Assembly: GCA_037951105.1 (NCBI GenBank) | Contig: JBAMJV010003055.1 | Span: 96,001 to 160,000 of the forward strand | Reading direction: 5' to 3' | From: Echinarachnius parma | Lineage: Eukaryota > Echinodermata > Echinoidea > Clypeasteroida > Echinarachniidae | Length of the DNA: 64,000 nucleotides | Shown here: positions 1-12,664 of the stretch, piece after piece | Layout of the letters: every line of letters begins with the position of its first letter | Position numbering within the stretch: position 1 is the first letter of the stretch | Program-made: the position numbers and the translations under genes | The notes under the pieces: generated by a model | Database searches by the model: none | What the model was told of the DNA's origin: nothing | Seen by the model: only the letters and a program-made list of their open reading frames with translations

Positions 1-231
1 GCAGAAAAATAAATTAATAAGACGTGGGGAGGAACAGGCAATTGAAGAGCAATTTAAAGGTACTCTCATGTAATGCCATACATACGACCCTGATATATGT
101 AAAGAACAACTTCTAGAAGAGTTGGGAATAGTTGAGCCTTTGATATTAAACAAATGGTACACTTGTTCTTCATACCATTGCTCACAAGGTAATAGTTAAT
201 ACCAGCTCCCTGTTCATACTGTATAATAACA

Positions 232-395
232 AACAAATGAATGAATGAATGAATGAATGAATGAAGAATGAATTGACCTAAGAACGAATGAACATAATGA
301 CATACAAAGAACGTACAAACGAACAATCGTAAGAATGAACGTACAAACGAAATAAAGAACGAACGAACGAACAAGTGAATGGAAATAAATGAAAT
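232..395. repeat. Degenerate (AATG)n / (AACG)n microsatellite
   Basis: Runs of aatg at about 236-268 grade into gaacgaac-type tetranucleotides to about 375. This is simple repeat. The open frames across it encode only periodic Phe/Ser/His-rich peptides. Confidence 0.85.
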
Positions 396-1228
396 GCTGC
401 TGATTTTTGCTGACTTTTAGAGATGGGACAGCCCAAACCTTATAAGTTGAGTGAAGTATACCCATAAAGGCATGCAGTAAACAAACAATAAGAGGTGCAA
501 AGTCTACATTTAAAAAATAAATGTACAAGTTAAAATTACTCTTCTAAGATTTCCCAGGGTTCGTTTCAGCATTATGGGGTTATATCATCCAGAACTGTAG
601 AATTGTATGATATAAACCCAGGTATTGCATGGGCTAGTGGCTGCAAAATAAGAATAGATCTTTATAAATCACAAGTACATTTCCATGTACTATGGTATTA
701 AAAGTAGCGGTAAAAAAGCTATAGATACATTTCCACAAACCACTATGCATGGGAACATAGCTGAAAAGCAAAACGCACCACACCACACTTTCTGGGAAAG
801 TACAGTAGCTGAAAATTTGAACCAATAATGATTTCACACCAAATAGCCATGCACTGAAAAAAATACTGTGCACAATGTAACTTATTTTTGGAATTAAATC
901 GCAACAGTAGTATATTTTTCTTTCTCGACGAAGCGCCTCATCTACCAGAGATGCAACTTCATAACTTCATCACCATCTGCATACTACAAGCCGTCGTTCG
1001 TCGCTGTCGAGCTTTCACTCAACAAAGGCTCATTGTCGAACTCTTCCTTACTCATGTTTTTTTACTCCCACTCATACATAAGATACCCTTGTGTAAACTA
1101 ATGTATCTAGCGTGCAATGAATTGATGTACTTCACTAGTTTACTAGCATATCCATGGATGCGACCCAGTGTCTATTACTCTTTCTATTACAATGAAATGA
1201 ACCGAACATTTCTGGCATTCCTCTCGGC

Positions 1229-1690
1229 TCCCAACTCTCTACAAACCGTTGTCTGGGACGCGAGACAGTACTCGTACATCTAGAGATGTAAATTTGAAGA
1301 TTGATGATTTACCTCTCTCCCTCTATCATTATAAATGCACAATCCTGACTCGACTAACATCTATAACTGTATAGTCTCATCGGAGTCATAGAAATGTATC
1401 ATTACAGCAACCCAACTCTACAAACTGTTGTCTCGACTGATGATGATGTCGATGAGACAGTACTTAAAATTCTATGTAAATTTGAAGATTTATGATGTAC
1501 CCCTTTCCCTCTCTCATGCACAATCCTGACTTTACACAACTATGACTATATACTAGTCTCATAGAAATGTATAATCGCACCAACTCTAGAAACTGTTGTC
1601 TGGACTGATGATGGTGAGCCAGTACTTGTACATCTATGTAAATTTGAAGATTTATGATGCCCCATCCCACCACTTCAAATGGCTACAACT
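1229..1690. repeat. Three-copy tandem repeat, about 165-185 bp unit
   Basis: Copies begin near 1229, 1414 and 1579. Each carries an 'aactct-aaac-gttgtctgg' block, then 'gacagtact', then 'atgtaaatttgaagat', then a ccctctc tract and 'cacaatcctgact'. The copies differ by substitutions and small indels, so this is an aged local tandem duplication. The 131-aa open frame at 888-1283 runs into the first copy and is probably fortuitous. Confidence 0.7.
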
Positions 1691-2672
1691 GTATCCTCCC
1701 AGTTTACAATGTAAAACAATGACTATATATATATTCTCCCTTCTTGCATTATAATTTTGTAAAAAGTAGTAATATAAAGCAATTGGCAACAATAGTCTTT
1801 CTAGACTGATTGCCATTAAATTTAAAAACAACAACAACAAACAACTTTACCTCAGAGTTTTTTTGGCTAGGGATGTACAAATAATGCAATGTATGAATAC
1901 GACTCCTGGTAGACGGTCTATGTACACTACTCACTGTCTGAAGACCATAGAACAGTACATTGAATATTCACATACATGTTCATGTACTAACATACATGTA
2001 GTTCATATTCTTCATTTATAAGAGATGTAAAAATACATGTAAATGTATGTACATAATAACTTGTAATGTTTACAGGAATGGCTAGCTACTCCCAATTTCA
2101 ACAATACTGATTGATATTATTTATTTGTATAAGTGCTTTATTGGAAATTAAACTGTCTTGTAACCAACCGTTTTAAAGTCAGATTTGTTCACATCATGAT
2201 CATGTAAGAAACATTGTATGTACTGTGATTACATGTACAGCAATACTCTTGCTTCTATCTGTAGTCATTTACATTAAAAATATGAAGGAAAATACTTTGA
2301 ATTCATAGCTTCACCATCAGTAAACAACAGAATAGCATATTGGTAATTGATGCCATTAGCACATGAGAAAGGTAAGAATAACAGCCTGTTTTTCAACATA
2401 TATTTATCTTTCAAAGACATCAGTACGGAGATGGAGCAGGTACAGTATGTACATAATATGTGCAGAAGTTCTTGTGCGCAGCGTATAAAGCTATGACTGC
2501 TTCGTAACCAATATCATAACTGAGGTATCATCTAGCCCACCAATAATTGCAAAATGATTGATTGAATTATGATTGATGGCATTATTATCCAAGCATGCTA
2601 GTTAGGCTGGGAACTATTCAAAGGCACATCCCTATCTATCTTAGATCAATGATCAATCTATCTATCTATCAG

Positions 2673-2785
2673 GCTAGGAAATACACGGGGGCTGAGGGCG
2701 ACTTTGCCCCCTAATTTTCCAAATAGCCCCCTGAATTGAGTAGGTAGCCCCTAAAATTACCATTAGGTATTATGGGGAAAATGTT
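2673..2785 (+). repeat. Dispersed repeat with 'aatacacggggg' and 'tagcccc' motifs, copy 1
   Basis: It starts with aatacacggggg and then has several 'agccccc' motifs spaced by about 15-20 bp. The same signature recurs at 10640-10905 and 31433-31790, so this is a dispersed repeat family of unknown class. Confidence 0.55.
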
Positions 2786-2789
2786 GTGA

Positions 2790-3148
2790 TCTATCTATCT
2801 ATCTGTCTGTCCGTCCGTCCATTCATCCAGCTAACCATTCTCCCATCCATCTGTCTATCTATCTATCTGTCTGTCCGTCCGTCCATTCATCCAGCTAACC
2901 ATTCTCCCATCCATCTGTCTATCTATCTATCTGTCTGTCCGTCCGTCCATTCATCCAGCTAACCATTCTCCCATCCATCTGTCTATCTATCTATCTGTCT
3001 GTCCGTCCGTCCATTCATCCAGCTAACCATTCTCCCATCCATCTGTCTATCTATCTATCTGTCTGTCCGTCCGTCCATTCATCCAGCTAACCATTCTCCC
3101 ATCCATCTGTCTATCTATCTATCTGTCTGTCCGTCCGTCCATTCATCT
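2790..3148. repeat. 64-bp minisatellite, five near-perfect copies
   Basis: The unit contains 'ccattcatccagctaacc', then 'attctcccatccatctgtc', then (atct)n and 'gtctgtccgtcc', 64 bp in all. About five copies run head to tail with almost no divergence, which implies recent expansion or homogenisation. A plain (atct)n tract precedes it near 2630-2670. Confidence 0.92.
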
Positions 3149-3943
3149 ATCTTTTCAAGTAATATATAATTTGTCCATTTGTATAACAAGCATCCCCATA
3201 TGAGGCAGAGTGTTGGGAAATACAGTGAATGTACAGATTTAACAAATAAAACCTGTGTTCTTAGCAATTTTACAAACATTTCCCTATTTATTCTTGAACT
3301 ACTATACATAATGTATTAAATATTGAATGTACATTGGATAATTGAAAGAATAGTATCAGTAAATAATGCCAGTGATAATACTATTCACAATAAAGCAGTA
3401 GAAACAACATGTTCTCCAAAGCAAAAACACATGTACCTGTACTGTAAACAATATAAATGTCTGTACACTTGATCAAATTTGAAGGGAAAAATCCTTATTT
3501 AGTGATACAGTAGCAGCAGTATTACTGCGCCACAAGGGAGTTGGGATCTCCCTGGCACACTAATCTTGCGGCAAACCACAAAAACCTGGTTCCTCAGAAT
3601 TGCTCCTACAGTTACTTCACATAGGACCAGGGAAATTGGAGCTACATTGAGAAAGAGAAGGGCGCTAAAGTCACTTTGTGTACTCTTCAAAGTTTGTGAG
3701 CCCTCTAGTCTAGTTCTGAACCAAATGTACAATGTACATGTAGCTGTCTTTTATTTTTTATATACATGTATACATGTATATTCCACAAATTAGAAATAAC
3801 TATTCTCAGAAAATTTAGCATCACATACGAGTTAGCATCTGACCTGGGCTACAGGAGTACAAGATGGTTTGCAGAACTCAATTGAGCAAAATACGGACTT
3901 AACGCCCTTCTCACTCTAACCCCCAATGTAGGACTAGGATCTA

Positions 3944-6900
3944 CAATGGGTGATTTCAAGTATGGTGTTTAAGGCCGGTGTTGGTGTTTATTACACACAA
4001 ATACCAGTTTGATAAACACCAACACCAGCCCTAAACACCATACTTGAAATCACCCAATGGGTGATTTCAAGTATGGTGTTTAAATCTGGTGTTAGTGTTT
4101 ATTAAACACTAAATCGGGCTTAAACACCATACTTGAAATGACTTAGTGTTAGGATGGTGTTAACGTGATGACCTCTGATTTCACCGTTGTACAAACTTCC
4201 GTTTCCGACTGGCGGTGTTTATTGATATGGCAATATACTATCAGAGATGGTGTTGAGCTAGTGTTAGTGTTTATTAAACACTAACTGCAGCCTTAACACC
4301 GTACTTGAAATGAGTTGGTGTTAGAGGTTTGACCTCGTATTTCCGGCAGTGGCACGTGGTTGCTGGTGTTTAGCGTCGTCTGCTAATCTGCCCGATAGTG
4401 TTAGTGTTGAAGAGTCTGTTCATTGATTATAAATTGAGTCGAATTTGGTATGATTGTGAAGGTAATCTTGTACTTTACAAGCCTCGAGAAATTCAGATTT
4501 AAAAAAAAAATTTAAATATTTTTAAATCGAAATTGAAAATGAGAAAAAATCACCCTCCAAACCAGGCCCAAATTCACTCCGATCTCGCCGCTTAGATCGA
4601 TGACGTGTGGCAAGGGGCGCATGCGCAATCGCCGCGGTATGATAGATCAGTTTGCGTGCAGTATTCGTTACAACAACCACCGCTTGCTCGTTTTGCAACA
4701 TCGGAAATGAAGAAACAAAAATCTAGAAAATTGCCCAATGTTAGTGTAAAAGTACATATTTTACCGTATGAGTGGTTATTTTCCCAAAATTAGAGATTTG
4801 ATTTGACAAATTGAGAGACGCAAATTGAACGTGCCTCGAAAAAAAAAATGCCCGTCAGTTGAATGATACGGAACACGCACTAGAGTTTCAGCGGCCCAGG
4901 CCCGCGAGACAGGCTGTGCTCTAGCTACCTAGCTGAGCTGCTGCGCCAACTGCCATGACTGCCTTGTAAGTAATTGCACTTTTAAAAAGCTCCGAAAAGG
5001 AACGAAAATGCAAGATTATTACGATCACACCTATTCTAGACTATCTCTTATTTTACTTACATGTTTGTAGGGCTTTTAAAACAAATACCAGAACAATTAC
5101 CTGCAAAAACAGCAAAAAAAATTGCGCTGATAATATTGCACCGTTACTCACTAACGCGAGCTGAATTGAAGCGAGCTACATACACTGCACTAGCCGCTAT
5201 ATATTGCATGCATATTTTCCACCGTATCGCGCACGGTCGAGGCTCTGCACGTATTATGCATGCCGCCAGCGAGTATGATTCAACTCGCAGACTAGGTGAT
5301 TCATTTACCTATTTTTACTTTATCAGACACATTAATGAATAAAAGAATAACTTTACAACGAATATAAATTGTTATTTTATTAGTTCAAAAAGTTTAAACC
5401 ACCATAATTGTATAGGAAATAGTTTAAACAACCACGGAATCCTCGGTATAAAGGGGTATAATTCCCGTATATTACGTGGTAGATACCGAAGCTTCCTATT
5501 GGATAACCCCTATGGTGACGTCACTACAACACACACAGCTACTGACTCCGCTCGTCGCTGGATTGGGGGTTTTGAGGCAGTGTTTAATATGATCATTTTT
5601 TTTCAATTTTTGGATGTGCTAGTAGTTGGAAAGTAATATTTTCATATTCTGTATGATTTCAACTTTCTGTAAAGATATAATTTGGCTAATATTGGTTTTT
5701 CTTTGAATAAAATCTTTGAGCATGTATACGCAAAACTCCATAGAGATAACAACTTCCATAGGGATCGAAATGAAAGTCATTTCAAGTACAGATCGAGCTG
5801 GTGTTAGTGTTACTGTTGCTAGGTGGGCATTAAAATCACAATTCTGAACTGAAATGGTGGTGTTTTTGTTTGTCTGAGCATGTAAAAAGGGTGTCAACCT
5901 AGATAATTTTTGAAGTTTTACTTAAGTGAAGATTATGAAACGCAATGCAAATCTTATTTTTTAAATTAATGTATTGATTTGAATATCTATAGTAATTTAA
6001 AGAAATAAGGTCATACAATTCATATTTTCATTATTTTATAATCAAACATTAGTTTTCACTACATAAATTCTTTAGACCATTTGGAATAATAATACAACAA
6101 AGCAAAATTTGAATAGCCAGGTTCTTCCTTATGTTTATATTGTTGTTAACATTAATTATTTTATGTATTTCTTGTCTAATTATACACCCGCCACCCCCCC
6201 CCCCCCCCCTCCCCCGAAAAAAAGTCACTAAGCACTGGGAATTGTCTGTACATCTTTGACATTTTATTACAGTGAACTTATAATTGAGTTAAAAACTGTA
6301 GTAAATTTGTTGTGAATAATGGCTAAAAAAAAAATAATAATAAAAAAAATAACCACACCGGGGACTCGAACCCACTTCTATGATTTATCTGGTTAAGTGA
6401 TACACGTGCGACAGGTCTTAACCCACTCGGCCACCAAGCACCTAGTGATCACGTGACCGATTTTAATAAAGTATATCATGTTACATACTATTGGTATTTA
6501 CTCGGAACTTGCTACCGTGCTGTCACCGGGATTTATGCCTACATCTTCGGCTATGCAAACCGTTAACGCTAGCCATATGTCTCAGCGCGCGACGGGCATT
6601 CAATTTTTAGAAGAGAGTCACGCACATTTCTTGCGAGTTTAGTTACAAATTTCACTAAAAATAGGGAATATTCACTAAAATCGTATCGACCAAGTGAATG
6701 GTTTGAATGTTTTTTTTAAATTATAGTATTCAATACATGTATGTGGTAAATCTTCATTACGGCTTGCTCTCTAATTCGTAACCATGTAAGCGTTTTCGTT
6801 ACCATTTTAAGGGTGTTCGCGTGATTTTGTCTCTGGTGTTGACAAACACTAGCGATACTGATCGATTACTACTCAAGGTCATCACGATTAAAAAGTTCGT

Positions 6901-7007
6901 GACCTTAGATGCTTAATCTGGAAGCTGGTGTTTAGCTCAGATTAGAGGCAGTTTTTCACCCTCAACACTAACACTAACCCCAACACCATACTTGAAATCA
7001 CCCAATG
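3944..7007. mobile_element. About 3.06-kb element with TA target duplication and palindromic subterminal repeats
   Basis: The ends are inverted: left 'caatgggtgatttcaagta' and right the reverse complement of 'cttgaaatcacccaatg', each flanked by TA (3942-3943 and 7008-7009). The left subterminal zone (3944-4320) is a chain of hairpins made from 'gatttcaagtatggtgtt' and its complement. A related unoccupied sequence at about 7480-7562 reads straight across the site. No transposase frame is seen inside, so this is a non-autonomous element of a superfamily with TA targets. A tRNA-derived piece (6345-6440) and a poly-C run (about 6194-6209) lie within it. Confidence 0.75.
6345..6440 (-). repeat. 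tRNA-derived SINE fragment (Leu/Ser-like)
   Basis: On the minus strand there is an A-box-like 'ggtggccgagtgggttaag' and a B box 'gggttcgagtcccc', separated by the long spacing of a class II tRNA. The 5' and 3' acceptor arms do not pair, so it is a SINE or tRNA pseudogene rather than a working tRNA gene. Confidence 0.6.
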
Positions 7008-7097
7008 TATGGGTGGGTGTTGTGCGGCCTTGATTGGTAAATGATTATTATCTGAAAATTGTACATCACATACAGGAAGCCTCTGACATATACCAAG

Positions 7098-7436
7098 GCT
7101 CGAGACTCGCACTGGCCCGCTGGCCCGGGGCCAGTGAAATTGCACTTGGGGCCAGCAAAATGTATAAAAGTCATATTTTGGTGGCCCGATCGGGCAAGCA
7201 GATTTTCAACCCGACATTGACAGAATTAAAAAATCTTGTTTTCTTTTATGTCGTGCTTCATCTGTAATCACAGGTTTGATTAGGAAAGAGTGATATTTTG
7301 AAGAGTAAAAAGCTTACTCGTGAAATACAATTTTGGGACCAGTAAATTTTCTTTCGGGCCACCAGAATAGGGGAAGAAACTATTTCACTGACCCGACCGG
7401 GCCACTGACTAAAAATGTGAGTGTGGAGCCCTGCCT
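7098..7436. mobile_element. MITE with 'ggctc..actcgcactggccc' end, copy 1
   Basis: A second copy lies at 41629-41930. Shared internal landmarks are 'ggcccgatcgggcaagcag', 'atcacaggtttga', 'gggccagtaaatt' (variant) and a terminal 'gtggagccctg'. The termini are short inverted repeats (agggctc / gagccct). There is no coding capacity. This copy sits in the second unit of the duplication whose first unit received the 3944-7007 element. Confidence 0.65.
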
Positions 7437-7654
7437 ATACTATAGTATTGGATGGTATACAAATCTTATTTAATAGCAAAATACTGACTTAATGCCCTTC
7501 TCACTCTCACCCCAACCACTAGGACTAGGATCTATGGGTGTTGTGCGGCCTTGATTGGGGTCAGACCAGCTTGGGGTCAGGGAGGGTGGGGGTCACGCTG
7601 GGGTCGCGCCCCTCTGGGGATGCCAAATTAGGAACCACCTGGCAACATTCCTGT

Positions 7655-7890
7655 CTGATGAGCTCAGAGCTCAATTAAAACATACTCCCCCTTTCACATT
7701 ATAACTGAACATGGACAGAAATTTGTTTTCGATATGTTGAGGTTTAAATTATTTTCTGGCTGGTAATGCAGTTACATTCATGAATATAATAAAAAAACAT
7801 TATGAACTAGAAATGTCAATATTCCTGTCAAATAATCTTAAGCTCAGAGCTCAATTAAAACATACTCCCTCTTTCACATCATAACTGAAT
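7655..7890. repeat. Direct repeat pair, about 55 bp each
   Basis: The block 'agctcagagctcaattaaaa' followed by 'catactccc-ctttcacat' occurs near 7658-7711 and 7840-7890. Confidence 0.7.
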
Positions 7891-8836
7891 AATGAAGTCC
7901 TGCAACATTTCTGGAAAGAGTTTTATGAGGAGACATTTGAACAATACCAGAACAATTGAAACTGGCTAAAAACCAAGCATGCGAATGGATATTATTTGTT
8001 CATTTGGTTTTATTGATTTATTCCTGCATTTTCAATACAAGACATAATCCTGATATATGAAATTAACAAATATTTCTTCATATACTGTAGTACAAATACT
8101 ACAAAATTATGTACATCAAATAAGATGCATACAAAAAAAAAGTACAAATTCAAGGAAAAGAGGCAAAGTATAAAATGCAGGAGCCCGTGAGCAGCGAGCT
8201 TGAAATGGAATGGTGGTATCAAGTATCACCGAGATCAGAAATATATCCCTCATTGGTCACAAAGAAGGATGGAGAATTTGAAACCTGCATTGGACATTTT
8301 CAAACCACATTGATAATGATCTGTCCAATTATCAGCCTGTAATATGAAAAGGGGACATGACAGCCAAGGGATACCAGACACTTTGAATCACCTTGGGTCA
8401 AGGGTCGGGTCAAGGGTCAAAGGTTACAATTCCTCTGCAACCTGATCTGCACTGTACACTGAATGACTGAATACTAGCACAGGTGAAAGTTACATCTGAC
8501 TTCAGAGATGAGGAATTTGTATGTGATATTATGATGTTCAAACGGACTGATTTTTAGGGGGGGGGGGGGTTCTGTTCGTTTGTTTTAACTGCATGTATTT
8601 CCAATTAAACAATGAATCCAATAAGTTCCAAAAGATCTGCACATTTGTTTTACCATTTGTTTGTAAGAAAAAATGCAAAAGAGTGAGCTATAGGTTAACC
8701 GATAACCGCCAGTTTTTTCGCGACAGGTTAATGTTTTTGGAAATATCCAAAGTACTACAGCTCTACACATTATTTCTTATCTGATGCAACTTGGGTCAGC
8801 TAACCTACATTTGTAAGTCAAGATCAGTATTGATCG

Positions 8837-8945
8837 AAAATGAGCAAAGAAAAATAGGCTTCGCCAGGAATTGAACCCGAGAACTTTGGATTGCTAGACC
8901 GGTGCTCAAGCTCAACCCATCGAGTCACAAAGACTCTTGAATGGG
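8837..8945 (-). repeat. tRNA-derived SINE unit, copy 1 of a local pair
   Basis: On the minus strand it carries an A-box-like 'gtgactcgatgggttgag' and a B box 'gggttcaattcc', ending in the tail 'atttttctttgctcat'. It matches 9123-9230 closely. Confidence 0.7.
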
Positions 8946-9122
8946 GGACGTTCCCATGAAACCCTTTTCATTGCTCGATTAGTCAGAAGCTATATAAACG
9001 GGGCACTAACCCAAGGATAATTAAATCAACTTTTCTAGTGAAAGTGCGCTGGATCATACAAAGTGATGCAGCTTTTTATCAATTAAATTCAAACATAGAG
9101 GAAACTGACAAGAAATATTTTG

Positions 9123-9230
9123 AATGATTAAAAATGAGCAAAGAAAAATAGGCTTCGCCAGGAATCGAACCCGAGACCTCCGGATTGCTAGACCGGTGCT
9201 CAACCCATCGAGCCACGAAGACTCAAGATT
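9123..9230 (-). repeat. tRNA-derived SINE unit, copy 2, with a nearly complete cloverleaf
   Basis: On the minus strand an 'agtcttcg' 5' arm can pair with 'cgaagcct' at the 3' side (7 of 8 pairs). The A box is 'gtggctcgatgggttgag' and the B box 'gggttcgattcc'. The anticodon arm has ccgg/ccgg stems around a ctagcaa loop, an AGC-type anticodon (Ala-like). The same tail as copy 1 (ttctttgctcat) continues past the tRNA part, which marks it as a SINE rather than a tRNA gene. Confidence 0.7.
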
Positions 9231-9279
9231 GGTATTGGCGACTTCTGTGGTTGACAAAAAAAATTATTTGAAAAGTGAA

Positions 9280-10035
9280 GTCAAATCAGACACAGCATGA
9301 TATAAAATGTCGAAATTCATAAAAAGATTTAATTTGGCAAACGTTATGATGAAATGACTGTCACTTATTGCTTGTCTGACGGGACTTGTGTTAGCTAACT
9401 TCAGTTTGACAAAGATTCATTCAAAACTGGTTGGTGACTTTTAAACAGACTTATATGGTTAATGAACTTGTACATTTATACATAATGGTGGGAGTCGTCT
9501 TCATATTTAGAAAAATATATAAATCAAATCAGACACAGCAAGATATAAACAGTTGAAATTCATAACAAAAAATTAACTTGGCAAATATTTTGATGAAATG
9601 ACTGTCACTTATCACTTCGTCCGGTGAGAGTGATATGGGCATAAGTCAGTTTGGGGCTAAATTGAGTTATGCATACCATCTTCTAGATGTACCTCTATGT
9701 GATGCCAACTTTTCTGATAATAATTATTACTAATTTTCGAAATATTTACAAGAAACCAAAGAGAGCTACGTACATTCAGTTTCAACAGGACCACAAAACT
9801 TTCAACGTGATTATCTCTGAAGTACAAAAAATTGACTTAGCGCCCTTATCGTTCTCAACTTGTTCACAACTTGTCTGATGCAAACTTGTGTCCGCTAACA
9901 ATCAGTTTGACGAGGCATCATTGAGACTGATAGATGGAAACGTGACTTGAAAAGTAGATAGTAATGTCCATGAAGGTGGGAATCGTCGTTATCATAACTC
10001 CAGTCAAATCAAACACAGCAAGGTAGAAACAGGTG
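9280..10035. repeat. Imperfect tandem repeat, about 240-330 bp, three copies
   Basis: The landmarks 'gtcaaatcagacacagca', 'gatgaaatgactgtcactta' and 'gtttgac' recur near 9280, 9525 and 10003. The block 'ctaaattgagttatgcatac' (9657 on) is also found at about 45912, so part of this is a dispersed repeat. Confidence 0.6.
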
Positions 10036-10140
10036 CCTCACTGAGATAAATTATGAGAGAAATGTGGATTTCATATCACTATCATATCAGTAGTACTTCT
10101 CTATTTCTGATCCCTACGTGACACACTGAAGTGAAGACAG

Positions 10141-10377
10141 TACCGTAAACCGGGGTGACTTTGACACCCGGGGTGACTTTGGCCACTTTTTGAGATGAAT
10201 GTATTTTCATCAAGCATCACTTTTCAGAACAAATTTCTTATTGTTTCTAATGTAGTCCTATAGGATAATGTTTAGAATAAAAAATTAGTTCTGAAGAGTG
10301 AGACCTGATGAAAATACATCCTTCTAAAAAAGTGGCAAAAGTCACCCCGGGTGCCAAAGTCACCCCGGTTTACGGTA
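10141..10377. mobile_element. Foldback MITE, TA-flanked, ends CCGTAAACCGGGGTGACTTT
   Basis: The two ends are near-perfect inverted repeats of over 30 bp ('ccgtaaaccggggtgacttt' against its complement), including a repeated 'ccggggtgacttt' motif. The interior is also largely palindromic (gatgaatgtattttcatcaa / gatgaaaatacatc). TA lies at both edges. Confidence 0.85.
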
Positions 10378-10639
10378 TGTAAAATAAAGACAGGCTCACA
10401 GAGTAAATGCAATATCATTCAAATGAAGTCTCAGTAACCAAAGACTTTTTTGTTCTGTACCACAAAGTTCACATGTTATTTGTATACCTATTTTTTTGAG
10501 ATGTCTCTTGAGTAATTGAAAAAAATAGATGGATGGCCTTGTTCACATCATTACTCAAAGTCACGTTTTTACATTTCTTAAAGGGGTGAATTTAAACAAA
10601 TTATGAAATTACGGATTGCAGGGCAGCAGGACCAGCGAA

Positions 10640-10905
10640 AAAAATACACGGGGGCGGGCGAATTCGCCCCTGAAATGCCCAAAAGAGCCCCCGAAAAAAG
10701 AAAAAGATTTTTGGGATTTTTTGGGGGGATTTTCTGTTTGGATCATGATCAAATGCTTATAAGATGATCACTTACAGCATTAGAGCTTAATAGTAGCCCC
10801 TGAAATTTGAAAAAGAGCCCGGAAATTTGTAGCCCCCGAGATGATAAAAGTAGCCCCCGAAAGTTGGAAAAGTAGCCCCCGAAATAAAAATATTTAAATT
10901 TTTGC
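10640..10905 (+). repeat. Dispersed repeat with 'aatacacgggggc' and 'agcccccgaaa' motifs, copy 2
   Basis: It begins with aatacacgggggcgggcg and holds at least five agccccc-type motifs followed by ga-rich spacers. Same family as 2673-2785 and 31433-31790. Confidence 0.6.
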
Positions 10906-11147
10906 TGAGCAGGACTAACAGTAAATTTCCTTCCTAGAGTGCCTGTCAGGCAACTATCATTTTGTATAACTTTTTTCCATTTTAGACTTAGAGGCCTGAA
11001 ACCAAACTTGGGTGGCCTAAAACAAAGAGAAAAACATGTTATTAAACAAAAATGTCTATACTCGGCTACATTTTGTAAATTGACTACAAAATATGGTTAT
11101 TTCACATAAAAGTGAGATTATGGTAATTTATAACCAAAATACACATA

Positions 11148-11495
11148 CAAGTTTACAATTACTGTGGCACTATAGGTGAATAAAATGTCAGCTATAAAGT
11201 TAAACAAGCACAAACCCACAGATTTGAATGAGATGGTGGTTACAGAATCCTTCTTTACAATGTAGGTAGTTTCGAAACTTCAACTTGACTTGGTAAAGGC
11301 GGGCATACATCCTGAATACGTGTACAAGTTTACAATTACCGCAACAAAGGCGAATAAAATTTCAGCTATAAAGTTAAACAAGCACCAGTTTTGAATGAGA
11401 TGTTGGTCACAGAATCCTCCTTTACAATTTAAGTTGGTAGTTTCGAAACTTCAACTTGACATGGAATGATGGTGAAGGCGGGCCTATTAATAGCG
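11148..11495. repeat. Two-copy tandem duplication, about 175 bp
   Basis: Copies start at about 11148 and 11324 with 'acaagtttacaattac' and share 'cagctataaagttaaacaag', 'tttgaatgagatg' and 'tagtttcgaaacttcaactt'. Confidence 0.8.
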
Positions 11496-11911
11496 TGTCA
11501 TATCATGGCAAGAGGTTAAAAGGCCCCAGGTAACGAGCATGCAATTCGATCCCTAAGTCCCGAAGATACCCCGTGGAATCGAGCCACTACCCAAGAAATA
11601 ATAAACATTCCATAACTATGACAGAATCTCTCCCAGTATAATCACCCCATATCCACTGACAGTGGAGTGGGGTTGGCTCGATTCCCTGTCATAACTTTCA
11701 TCACAGTTCATGAAAAATATCCCAAACCATATCTTCTTCTTTTAAGAAGAAGAAAAAAAGTTCCTCTGGGATCATGGACTTGACTTTCCAAATCAGAATG
11801 GGGTCCTCAGTTGGGTTCTACATGTATTTCATTATTAAAATGCAAGTCCATGTATTGGACCAAGTCTTCTCACTGAACATTCCAAAAGTCTTCCTTCAAT
11901 CACTGTTACTG

Positions 11912-12464
11912 TTAAAGGGATAGTATAGTTTTGGTTTAGCGGGCGCTTCAAGAAATAATTAATTTGTGATGTAATGAAAAACTAAGTGTAATACTTGGAA
12001 GAGCACATGATTTTAAATATAAAACAAAACATTATTTGATCAAAAATGGTTGAGAACCAGCTAAAATATCAATAATATTATCCAATTGGATTATTTGGAA
12101 TAAATATGGGACCCACATTTATTTGATGATTTAAAAAAATAATATCATGCCTACACTTTTTCAAAAATTTACCAGAGGTTTTTAAAAAGTTGTTGCTGAT
12201 CTCTCTATTGAATTATTATTTTAACAAAATATCACATTCACAATTTTTAATGAAAAAAGGTTGAAAACAATGTTATAAGAGAGCGGCCTCTTGTGTTTTA
12301 ATGGCTGCTTTTTGAATGATAACAGGCTTTTGACTTAAAGCCGTTTGTAAGTGATTTATACAATTCAAGCATCACTAAATTATAACTGTTAGTTTTGTAT
12401 AACTTTTATAAGTTTAAGACACTAAAGTTCTGTTTTCAAGACCAAAACTGTACTATCCCTTTAA
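11912..12464 (+). mobile_element. TTAA-flanked MITE, family A, copy 1
   Basis: The ends are TTAAAGGGATAGTATAGT and its complement (TTAA at 11912-11915 and 12461-12464), followed inside by 'tttggt'. It is about 550 bp, AT-rich and non-coding. Related copies lie at 17067-17629, 18391-18924, 25125-26125 and 34665-35089. TTAA targets are typical of piggyBac-type transposases, but the family assignment is inference. Confidence 0.85.
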
Positions 12465-12664
12465 AATCAAGATTCTTCAATCATGATTCACTCCTTTCAT
12501 TCAATTTTGCATGTTACAAAACAAATTTCTGAAAGAACAATAGCATTCATTTGAACTTGAACTTGAAAGTACGCCTTTCAATCTTGTGTCATATTATAAT
12601 CAAGGTGAAAGAAACGTAACATTGGTCTGATAGAAGGTCAAATTATATAAGTCATTTCAAACCT

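Noticed and set aside
888..1283. 131-aa frame on the plus strand
   Set aside because: No domain, low-complexity start, and it runs into a local tandem repeat.
6345..6440. Functional tRNA gene
   Set aside because: A and B boxes are present but the acceptor arms do not pair, so it is a SINE or tRNA pseudogene.
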